Positions 34,550 through 44,828 of a stretch of DNA of 64,000 nt are shown here, in pieces. Below the pieces are notes generated by a model. The model did not search any database. It saw only the letters and a list, made by a program, of their open reading frames with translations, and had not been told where the DNA came from. The stretch comes from Ustilaginoidea virens (Eukaryota > Ascomycota > Sordariomycetes > Hypocreales > Clavicipitaceae). Position 1 is the stretch's first letter; every line of letters starts with the position of its first letter. Location of the stretch: the NCBI RefSeq assembly GCF_000687475.1, contig NC_057318.1, positions 992,001 to 1,056,000 of the forward strand, read 5' to 3'. A program made the position numbers and the translations under genes.

Positions 34550-37500
34550 ATAACTACTCGTCACCACACATGGCCCATTCGGATCTTCCGACCCTGTATA
34601 GAGTTTTTATTTATTTAGATTCGCTGCAAATATTACTAGCAATGCATGGCAACAAACGCGCATGGGGAGTCTTTCAATGTACTTAGTTCTAATTGTGTTT
34701 GGATGGGCGTGCGGGAGCGGGTGCTCTTCGGGCAGGGGACCCCGTCCAAGATGTCTTTTTGCCGAGGCTGAGCAATCCTGTTCTCTGTTCATGATGATTT
34801 TGAATTGAATAAACATGGTTCATTTTGAAACCCGAGCCGCCCCACCCACTCAGCACGCACCCTGCCGTGTCTGGCCGTTTGCGTCTGGTCCGCCTGGTCT
34901 GCCTCGTCACCTCGCCTCAGACAGTGGCCCCCAGCACTGTTGACTCATTCTACCGCCCTGGCTTATTCCTTTTTGAGCAGTCAGGCCGCACAAAGTGAGT
35001 CTGGGAACCTTTTTTTAGCGCCTAGCGGATGCCAAACCCGTACGAGTCACTGCCCCTGATCACGATCCACTTGGACGGCCCGATTTTTTCTTTTCCTTGG
35101 CCTTTGCCTTTTTCTTTTCTTTTCTTTTTCCTTTTTTGGATCGCGTCACTGGTCTGAATGAATGCTTATAGTCACATGGCGGTGCTGCCCGCGAGTCGTA
35201 GCCCATCAAGGTCGATTCAGTAATTGTGGACACGGCCGCATCTCTCTCTGACCTTCCTCATCTGCGCTGGTGGACACGCTTCGCCGTGCCTCATAGTCTG
35301 CATCATCAGCACCCGCGGAACAGTCGGGTGTTCAACGTTGCCGAGCATTTATCCACAGTCCATGCATGACTGTATACCTGGATAGACTCCATAGCATATA
35401 CCACATACCCCTTCCTGCCTTGAATTGAGCAAACGTAAGGGCCTTGACGCTCGGGTCCTTGTTTACGGAGCAACCGTCTTGTCTTCAGTCGGCCTCAGGC
35501 ACCCTGTCGCGCCCGCTTGTCCAGGGATTTTAGAGCATTGCTTGCAGCCGAATCACCCGTGCCAGCCGCGCTAGAGACATCATACACGCAGAGTCAAGAC
35601 ACACACACACACACACACTCCCCTGACTCTGATGTCAGTGTCGGCCAGTCAGACGTCGAAACTCGGCTCGTGCCTGGCTTCTTTTTTGACGGCACCGTTT
35701 TTTTTTTTTGTTGCCCGTTCACGCGCCATGGCGCCCGCCTTCCGCTTCACCCTTAGGATGGAGTCCCCTTGGCGCTGACTTGGCAGGTGGAGTGCTTCCT
35801 GCGGATTACTCAGCCTCGAGAGCCGTCTCGTAAGGCTTCATTCATGTTGCTTTGCCAATCTAGGGCCCTGGTTTGAAATTTCTGCCGTTGGTTTCCAGGT
35901 GCCCCGGCTTTGTCTTGCCGATTCTTCCCCAGTCTTCGATGGCCCATCACAGAGAATGTCGTCGTCAGAGAACTTCGTGCTTCCGTACCTGGTGACGGAG
36001 TATCCTGTCAAGCAGCCCTTTGGTTCCTGCTGTTCCTGCTCTTCACTGTAGGGTCGAAACCTATGGTGCCCTGGTGTCAGGAAAGGTAGACCTTTTCATT
36101 TTTCCTCCGCCGCATGCCAAGGACCTCCATGTCTAAATACCTACTTCATCGACTGGGCCGGTAGCTCACGAGTCACGGCCGTGCCTGTAATTCATCCTCA
36201 TCCGCTGCTTGGAATGACCCCGGTAGGCTTGTCATTGCAACCAAAAGTCAACCACTGCGAGGCAGTAGATTGGTCATCTACGCCGAGTAAAACCTAAGTT
36301 TACCGTACTTCCATCTATAGGCATCTGGTCCCGAACAAATGGCGCAAAACAACAGAACCCTCGAGTATTTATCGCTGGCATACTTTCCCCGAGCCTCCGT
36401 TTTCAAGTACAGGCTGGCCGACTCGTGGGATGGAGGACAATCACCTTGTGTTTCTTGCCACGTCGTGCCGACGAGTCTGGCAGCACCATTGCCTTCAAGA
36501 AGAAAAGAAGAGGATATTTGTATGTTGCACGTATGCCAGCTGGAACGGCGACTTGACTTTCCAACCTCTTCTCGAAACTGCCCAGAGCCCACGCTTGCAT
36601 TGTGGCTACTCGCATTCGGCGTAAGGATAGGCTGGTGGCCAAGTGATGTTGGTATGCTGCTTGCTTTGTTTTGCATCGCTTTTTGAAGAATGCTTGATTG
36701 GAAACCACCAGATTCCAGAGGATCTGGGTGAAATACTGCAAGTTGGTTCACCCATGATGGTCCGGTCAAAACCAAACGGGCCGGCGATCAGGAAGATCGC
36801 TGGTTTCCAATCTTGACATGTTACTGCACGTTGAGGCTGTACGGTTTCAAGAACATCCCAGACCGCATGGAAGATGGCATCCTTGGCATTGATGCATATT
36901 GTTGATGTCGATGCTGTCGATATGACTAATCGTAACGCCTGGCATATGATGGCGCCGTCGGTCATGTCGCAGAAACCATTTATTGCTTTTGCATACGATT
37001 TGGGGGAGACCACCACAGCAGGCAAAGCTAAAGGTAGGGAAAAGGCGCAGCCTTCCATTTTGCGTCTTGATATGAGGGTCTCAATAATTGGTTAAAGAGG
37101 GCAGTCTCTTCGACCAGCAATGACTGAAAGCTGTCCGATGAAGCGGTTAAAGCTGCTATTAAAGAATCGACAGGAAGCGAGCCTACTAGCACGGATAGCA
37201 CAGGTGATGCTAACGAGCCGCGATTAGTAGTAAGGCCTTATTGGGAGTATTCACAATTCGGCGGTTTCTGGCTCTCGACGAGACTGTTGAGCACCCGACG
37301 ATTTCTTCGATCCTCAACGCCTTCCATTCTCACCGGGATTCCACCGGCAAAGCAGCATCAAACACGGAATTTAAAGATGCTAAACTGAAATCCTTATCTT
37401 GTCTATGGCTTTCAGTCTCATTTTTTCCGACTTTTTTCACTATTGTCGATCAAAGAAAAAAAAAAGTACCGAGGTTGCAACCAGTGGCAGTTCTTTAGAA

Positions 37501-39603
37501 TCCTTTGAATTTCCACCCGCGAGCGGACTTGACACGTTCAATGAATTGTCGTCGAACGTCGCCTGATTGATAAGCCTTCGGGAAAGTACATGCAGCTTGC
37601 TGACCATAACATCGTCTGGCATTAGTTCGTTACGAGCATCACTGGGCAACAAGTGACCCTTGACGCCGGTCGAGGCAGGCGGATCGAATCAAGGGCAGGC
37701 TCGCCTCCAAGTACATTCGACATATCGCAGTATATATAATACCCAATAGAGTCACATATTGTGTGGCGTCACACTTTTGGTGCAACATATTCGATCTGTT
37801 GACGCGAACTATGGCCACAAGTGGCTCGCTGTAGCCGAGGCCACCAGACACGTTGTAGACGATTTCGCAGTTTTCCAGCCCAGGGGTGACGAATCGATAA
37901 AGGTTTGCAAGCTGCGAATCACAAAAACTTGGAGCTTTGGCTCAGAAGTTGCGTAGGGTAATCCAGCGAGCCGACTTTGGTAACCAAGGCGTCGACTCTA
38001 AAGAATCGGTCGAGATGCGAAATCGCTGCGTTCCAAAGGCCAGGTATTGTCAATTCAGAGTCGGATGAGAAAAATCGGGTCACCCCAACAATTCAGAGCC
38101 GGTGTGGGCTATGGAGTCAACAGGTACTACACCATGGCAACTTGACAGCTGTCAAACAGTTGGCACTAAAGTGCCGACCAGGTACATCGGCCCCTCCTAA
38201 CATCGCGTCCGCAGAAAAAAAAAACAGGAAGAAAATTGAGACCCAAAAAAAAAAAAAAAGGACCAAATCCCGTTGAATTTCCAGGCTATCCCGAGCCTTG
38301 TCTTCTCATGGTGCGATAGTCTTAACCACGGTACGTGCTACGTACTTCGGACTCCGGAGTAGCTGTTCCGATTCTTCGCTTATGGACTTGGGCGACTTGA
38401 GCAATGGCACCAAACCAATGGGGCATGAATGCCAAGATGCCAAGATGCCAAGAGACAACGTCTTTAGTCTGGCAGCCGCCGCTACCGGTAGCGGGTGCTG
38501 AACTAAAATACATGTTGATGGTACTCCGTTCTGCACAGTGCATCTTACCGTCTACTCAAATATATCGATATATCGTCTCTCAGCCACTGTACATGTCAGC
38601 CCGACCTGAAACCGCCCGACCTGAGAACAAGATGCAGGTTAGAACTCACAAGGCTCCAATACTTCCCCAGACGAGGCTGCAGGCACGGCCCAGCCTCAAC
38701 AGGCCTGCCTGATGAAGCCAGTAGAATGCCTGCTTGAAGCTTGCCAGAGGCTATGCTCGAGTCACCATCTGCTGACACGGTACAGGCTGGGCGAGTGTGC
38801 TCCGCTCCGCCAACCAAACCAACCCAAACCCACTTGCTTCAACCCCCGATCCACGGGATAGCCGTCTCGCTATCGGTCTCGGATTCGCTCAGCTTCCGCG
38901 CCCACCAGGGACCAGACCTGTTCGGAATGGTCTTGTCCCTTTCCGGCTTGGCCGCAGTACCATGGGCAACACAGTACCGCGTAAGCTGCCACGGCCTGCT
39001 TGCTCTGGATCTAGCACCGGGAGAACAGCTTCGCCAGCCCTGTTCTTGACGAGATCCTGTCAGGGCTCTCTCGCGGCTCTGTGTCCCTCGCCCTGGGATT
39101 CGGGCAATCAGCAAAGAACAACATGTCGCGCCGTCTATCGCCATGACACAATCATTCGCAGCTGGGGATTCAGGCTTACGCGGCTGAAAAACAAAGCCAC
39201 GCAAGCGAGGCGCCGATGCCAGCCATGTGCAAAGAAACTAGATGCCCTAGGATCACGCCACATTGCTTGCTAGATCCAAGTGGACTATTGCGTTGCGTTG
39301 CGCGATGCACACCACACACCCTTGTAGGCCAAAGGTTGTTTCCGGCCAGGGCGAACTACATCCAAACTCTCATGTATTTGAAGACGCCAGTCCCGCCGGC
39401 AAGGTTTCCTTTCATCAGGCCAACGTTTCTCCCAACTGAAACGCTCTTCATCATCCGTCGCCCTCTGAGGGAGAGAGGGGCTTGACCCAGAAGTTTTTCG
39501 GAAATCGCAACCTGCCTCGCCTTTGCCTGTCTTCTCGTCTCTTCCGTGCGCTATTCCTGCCGAGCCTTTTGAGGACGCCAAGTCAACCAAGGACGAGGAC
39601 ATA
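34550..39603. other. Gene-free stretch between wall-protein and RTA1-like genes
   Basis: No supportable gene in 5 kb. An (AC)n run lies at about 35604-35619. The section 36200-38300 looks lower in GC than its surroundings and carries many short frames with stops on both strands; it could be decayed sequence, but no family is recognised. A-rich tracts lie near 38217 and 38247. Confidence 0.45.
34808..34813 (+). terminator. Candidate poly(A) signal of the wall-protein gene
   Basis: AATAAA lies 259 bp after the stop codon on the coding strand, a plausible distance for a fungal 3' end. Confidence 0.4.
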
Positions 39604-40573
39604 ATGCCGAATCCCGCGCCTCCTGATGTCGTCATATTTGGGCCCAAGACCAAATGCACACTCGACAACTGCCCTGTGGAGTGGAGCATCTACGGCTTTC
39701 AACCTTCTCTCGCGGCTAATATTGCTTTACTAGCTATATTCGCTGTCATTGGAATTTTACATGCCTATCTGGGGTTCAGATGGCGGAGCTGGGGCTTCAT
39801 GGTGGGCATGCTCCTCGGCTGCCTCAGCGAAGCCATTGGTTATATAGGACGGATAATGCTGCATAGCAACCCCTTCTCATTCATCGGCTTCATGATCCAG
39901 ATCGGTACGGTTTCCTTGACCCTGACTGCCTCGCACATCCCGTTGCCTAATCACCAAACCATGCTTACTTATCCCTTTAGTGTGCCTCACCATCGCACCC
40001 GTCTTCTTCTCGGCGTCCATTTACGTCACCCTTTCCAAAGCCATCGCCTACTTTACCCCAGACCTGTCCCGTTTCCGGCCGCAACTTTTCTACTGGATCT
40101 TTGTCCCCCTTGACGTCGTGTGCCTCGTGCTCCAGGCTGCTGGTGGCGCCCTATCCACCAACTCGACCGGCAGTGACGAAAACGGCGTCAACATCTCCAT
40201 GGCTGGTCTCGTATTGCAAGTCATTGTTATAACCGTCTTTATTGCCTTCTTCGCGGACTACATGATTCGGTACCAGCGTTCTGGCCGCGCGCGAACCTTC
40301 GACTGGCGCCTGAAGATCTTCTTTTTGGGTCTCTCCGTGTCGATTGTGCTGATCCTGGCTCGTTGCGCCTATCGCGTGGCAGAGTTGAAGGATGGCTATG
40401 GCGGAAGCTTGATTCGCGAGCAAGTTCCCTTTATTGTATTTGAGGGCATCTTTATCGTAGTGGCTGCTGTGGCTTTGTTCTTTGGCCATCCCGGGTTGGT
40501 GTTCCAAGATTCCCTGTCGCAGAGCCGCTCGGTTAAAGGCGACGAGAGCGGCTTTGCGCTTCCCCAAAAGTAG
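39604..40573 (+). CDS. RTA1-family seven-helix membrane protein
   Basis: Two exons (39604-39904, 39981-40573) with a 76-bp intron encode 297 residues. The frame is open further upstream but contains no ATG, so the start is the first ATG. Seven hydrophobic segments can be counted at about residues 33-53, 57-78, 87-111, 126-146, 165-185, 202-222 and 240-260. RTA1 hallmarks include the segment with EAIGYIGRI in the second helix and CLTIAPVFFSASIYVTL in the third. A cytosolic-looking charged tail ends in PQK. Family members in yeast (Rta1, Rsb1, Pug1) are linked to resistance to 7-aminocholesterol, sphingoid-base release and protoporphyrin or heme traffic; which substrate applies here cannot be read from sequence. 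It stands alone, with no obvious partner gene. Confidence 0.88.
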
Positions 40574-41492
40574 TGGTGAAAACCGGCCAATCTCATCGCG
40601 CCACTGCTTTCTTTCTTTTGCAGGATTTTTTTCTTCTTCTTTTTCATCGAGCCTTCTATCTTTTCTTTTCCTTTTTTCCTTGTAGAGGATTTCCTGCTCT
40701 CTATAGAGTTTTACGAAAGGATTTTGGCGTTCACCTACGGCTATATATATGTAGGTTCTTGTGTTTGGTCTGATTGATGCTCAACGCATCCGGTCGATGC
40801 AGGAACTCTTTGTAGACTAAGCACATGATGCACTAGTACGCATTCTTAGCTGAAGTCGCATCAGCTGTCACCCGGAATGGTGGGCTGTCTCCAGTTTGTT
40901 CCCGTCCCTGATCGTGACGTGTTTCAGAATGACGCAGTCGAGACTCGAGACACTCGGTCCTTGTCTCCGGCCGGCCAGGGTCTGCGACAGGGCTGCATGG
41001 GCCGACCGACCCCGACAACACAGAGTCAGAGACAACGGGCGTGCCAGCCAAAGTTGGCGAACTCCGGGTTCCAATCCTCCCCGATCCAGGGATCGTCCGC
41101 CCAAGCTGACCGGTTAGGTAGGTAGCCAATAGCTTCGTCTCCGCCGACGCTGCAATCGGAATCCCTGGGCGGAATCCGTTCAAGACTCGAGGCTCGAGAG
41201 AGCATCTTACCCAAGGCAAACTCGAGTCGCCCGAGGCTCCTTTCATCCTTGACCGCTTCAACCCCGGTGCCGTTGAATGAATGCGTGAACGCGTGAATGC
41301 GGGGTAAGTGGTACTGCAAGTTGCAGCAAGTGCCAAGGAATCACCACCGACTTGCCGCCACCTGCCGCCACCTGCCGCCGCCTGCCGTTCCGCAGCTGGC
41401 TCAGAGCCTCGGACAACTCCCAGCTGCTTCCCAGACATGCGCTCTGCTTGCTTCAATTCTTTCCCACACGCACGCAACTGCTTTGTTTGTTC
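40574..41492. other. Intergenic stretch upstream of the aminopeptidase gene
   Basis: No gene is supported. T-rich tracts follow the RTA1-like gene at about 40628-40680 and may belong to its 3' end. A CTGCCGCCAC heptad-like repeat lies at about 41350-41390, just upstream of the aminopeptidase starts. Confidence 0.5.
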
Positions 41493-43210
41493 ATGCTCCG
41501 TCGGGCACCACCCTCATCTGCGCGCGCGCTGCCTCTTTCCAGCCCTGGGTCACGCAATACCATCACTAGATCGGCTCGATTTCAATTCGTGCGCAAGTTC
41601 TCGACTTCAACGTCCATCATGGCCCCGCCCAAAGCTGCCCTCGACTTTGTTGACTTCGTCAACGAGTCTCCAACTCGTAAGACTGTGCTTTTGTCCTGGA
41701 CACGCTGCATGCAGCTTCACCCTCCTCCTCCTCCTCCTCCGAAGCAGAGATAGAGCTAGCTGCCGCTCTTGCTAACGAGTCCCCTTGCCTAGCATACCAT
41801 GCGACCCAAGCTGCGGCGAAACGATTTGAAAAGGCCGGCTTCAAGCTCATCAAGGAGCGTGATTCATGGGCTTCGACCCTTCAGTCAGGTGGCAAGTACT
41901 ACCTCACGCGCAACGGCTCATCCATCGTCGCCTTTGCCATTGGCCGCAAATGGCGGCCCGGAAACCCCGTTGCCATTGTCGGCGCGCATACAGATTCTTG
42001 CTGCTTGCGGCTGAAGCCGGTCTCCAAAAAGACCAACGTTGGCTACCTGCAGGTTGGTGTGGAAGCTTACGGCGGCGGCATCTGGCACTCGTGGTTTGAT
42101 CGTGACTTGAGCATCGCCGGCCGAGTCCTCGTCAAGGATGGCGACGACTTTGTTCAGAAACTCGTCAAGATCGAGAAGCCCTTGCTACGGATCCCCACGC
42201 TTGCCATTCATCTTGACCGGCAAACCAACTTTGACCCCAACAAGGAGTCGGAGCTGTTCCCCATAATTGGCCTTGCCGCTGCCGAGCTCAACAAGAGCGC
42301 CGACCAGGATGCCTCTTCCGGAGCCGACGAGGACAAGGAAGACTTCAGGCCTCTGGAGAAGATGACCGAGCGGCATCACCCTGCGGTTCTCGACGTCATC
42401 GCCGGAGAGCTCAATGTCAAGGTATCCGACATTGCCGACTTTGAACTTGTGCTGTACGATACCCAAAAATCCGTGATTGGGGGCCTTCAAGACGAGCTCA
42501 TCTTTTCACCTCGCCTGGATAACCTGGGCATGACGTACTGCTCGGTCGAAGGACTCATCTCGTCGGTGCGCGACAGCTCTAGTCTGAACCAGGACCCCAC
42601 CATCCGCATGATTGCCTGCTTCGATCATGAAGAGATTGGCTCTACTTCGGCCCAAGGCGCCAACTCGAATCTCCTGCCTTCTGTCATTCGCCGCTTGGCC
42701 TCGCTGCCTGGCGGGCCCGACGCCGCGAGCGACGGCAGCTACGAGACGGTGCGCCACGAGGGCGAGGAATCCACGACCTACGAGCAGACTCTGTCACGAT
42801 CGTTTCTGGTCTCGGCCGACATGGCCCACGCCGTCCACCCCAACTACGCCGGCAAGTACGAGTCGTCGCATCAGCCGGCCATGAACAAGGGCACCGTCAT
42901 CAAGATCAACGCCAACCAGCGATACGCCACCAACTCGCCCGGCATCGTCCTGATTCAAGAGTGCGCCCGTCTCGCCGGCGTTCCGCTCCAGCTGTTTGTG
43001 GTGCGCAACGACTCGCCGTGCGGCAGCACAATCGGACCCGGCCTGGCAGCCAAGATGGGCATGCGAACCCTCGACCTGGGCAATCCGCAGCTCAGCATGC
43101 ACAGCATCCGCGAGACGGGCGGTTCAGCCGATGTAGAGTTTGCCACCAGGTTGTTTGACAAGTTCTTTACACACTACGGCACTCTGGAGCCCAGAATTTT
43201 GATCGACTAG
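41493..43210 (+). CDS. APE4: Aspartyl aminopeptidase, M18 family, with possible mitochondrial pre-sequence
   Basis: Exons end at 41676 and resume at 41793 after a 116-bp intron with a GCTAAC branch site. From the ATG at 41619 (strong context, ATGG) the protein has 491 residues, matching Ape4/DNPEP. Numbered from there, the di-zinc site is complete: H85 (GAHTD), D262 (SPRLDN), E299-E300 (FDHEEIGS), D362 (SADMAHAVHP) and H456 (LSMHSIRE). The enzyme removes N-terminal Asp or Glu from peptides; in yeast Ape4 is cytosolic and also reaches the vacuole by the Cvt route. A second in-frame ATG at 41493 would add 42 residues rich in Arg/Ser with no acidic residue and a RKFST end, which looks like a mitochondrial targeting signal. 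The residue after the usual Ser in the HTDS motif is Cys, giving SCC. Confidence 0.9.
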
Positions 43211-43988
43211 GCGATTGCGGAGGAGGGGGTGGTTGGGGGGCATGGCCAACCTTTTTTTTTTTTCCTTTTTTTTTTACCTTTGACATGGTTTCAAAGGAAG
43301 AGAGAAAACAAAGAAGTTGTGGTGGCGAAGCAAGGCAGCAAACTTGAAGATGTGCGAATGTATTTTCAAATGCCAATTCGAAGACTACATTACATGTACC
43401 CATATAGCCACTGGCTTGGCTGATGCATGAAGCGGCACTGGCTCTCTGCGGCCAGGTCGAGGCTCGGAAAATTGCCGTGATTTGCAACGAATTCGAGGTA
43501 TAAATGTCAAAAGTGGTGATGTGATGCCTGTTTCAACGCCCAGGGTGCCCAGTCATGGAGAATAAGAATGCCAAAGAAGTCAGTCAGTCGCTCCTTGCTC
43601 CGCGCCAAACCTCAAGCTCCAACGAGAAAAATAGCGATAGTGTATCCGCCCGCCACAATGCATATCAAATGACGTTTCTTGCGATGACGTTCCTTGCGGA
43701 ACCAGGAAAAAAGGACCAAAAAACCCAAAATAAAAAACCCAAAAAAAAAACGAAACGAAACGAAACGAAACGAAACGAAATAAAACAAAATCGCACCGTC
43801 CACGTCTCTTCTGCCTAGTCAAAAACCCGAATCAACTTTGCCATGAAATCTTGGCCCGCTTCCCAAGACGACCCAAAAGGTAACTACGCGGAAATAACAG
43901 AAAGCCTTGTAAAAGGGGGGAAAAGAAGAAGAAGAAGAAGGAAAAGAAAAAAGGGGGGACAGGCAGCATGCATTGAATGGTGCAAGAG
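43211..43988. other. Convergent 3' region, aminopeptidase and Whi5-like gene
   Basis: No gene lies here. T and A runs flank it, and a (CGAAA)n pentamer repeat lies at about 43750-43782. A purine tract (AAGAAG) precedes the Whi5-like stop codon. Confidence 0.6.
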
Positions 43989-44828
43989 CTAACCCCTAGA
44001 TAAACTGAGGAGTCCGCTCGCCGCGCCCCCATTCGACCTGGCGAGGCCATCCGCTGACGGGGCCGAGGCATCCCGCGAGCCCTGGTGACTCCCGGATGGC
44101 GGCTGCACGCGGACGACCCTCCGCGGCGGCAACGGCTTGCGCTGCAGGTCGGCGAGCGGGATGGCGGTTTGGCCGGTGCGAAGCTTGTAGTTGGCCAGGG
44201 TGAGGCGGAGGCGCAGAATCTCGGCTTTCTACGGGCGACCTGTCAGCTCGGGCGCGGGGGGAAGGGGGGAGGGTTGCTGCTTCGGGGTTTGGGCCGGGCC
44301 TTGTTCTTCGAGGCAACCTACCTCTCTTGCTTGCTCGCGCGTCATGCTGCCTCTCTGCCGGGGCGCCAGCAGGGCGGGCGCGTCGCCGACGATGCGGCCC
44401 GGCAGGTCTGGCTCGGTGGCGGCGGTGGCCCACGAGTCTCCCTCGGCGGCCGACGTGTCGAAGACGGACGAGGCGGGCGACGTGGGCGTGTGCGTGGGCG
44501 TGGGCGTGTGCGTGTGCTGGACCGCGTCAGACGGCAGTTTTTTTTCTTTTTTTTTGCTCTCGCTTGCTTCTTGCGCGCTGCTCCTTTCGGAGGTGCAGGG
44601 TGGACATACCGCCGTGCAGGTCTTCTTGCAGCCGGGCGAGGAGGCATCCTCGGCGGGACGCTTGGTGCCGCCCAGGCGCGCGGGCGCGACCTTCTTGGTG
44701 GGCGAGGAGCCGCCGGTCAGGGGGATCGGCGAGCCGGCGCCGTCCTTCATCTTGGGCGACGGCAGCGAGGGCTTCGCGTTGGGGTCCAGGGGGGCCAGGG
44801 CGGCGCGGTGCTTTGCGGGCGAGGGCAT
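43989..44828 (-). CDS. Whi5/Nrm1-family G1/S transcriptional repressor (start uncertain)
   Basis: The last exon (44228-43989) and the preceding one (ending at 44307, phase 0, donor GTAGGT) join to give SMTREQARE-KAEILRLRLT, then NYKLRTGQTAIPL. This is the short conserved helix of the Whi5/Nrm1 family that binds SBF/MBF. These proteins repress G1/S genes until phosphorylated by cyclin-CDK. The upstream part is Pro/Ser/Thr-rich with several SP/TP sites (for example MPSPAK, LPSPK, GSPIP, SSPTK), fitting CDK control. I placed the start at the ATG at 44828 because it is the first ATG in an open frame; the frame continues upstream to at least 45085 without ATG, so a further 5' exon may exist. A Thr-Pro repeat around residues 107-114 comes from a CACACGCC-type repeat. 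Confidence 0.72.

Noticed and set aside
36874..37095. A short frame with PFIAFAYDLGE, at first reminiscent of aromatic prenyltransferases
   Set aside because: Only a few residues fit, the sequence downstream does not continue the family pattern, and stops surround it.
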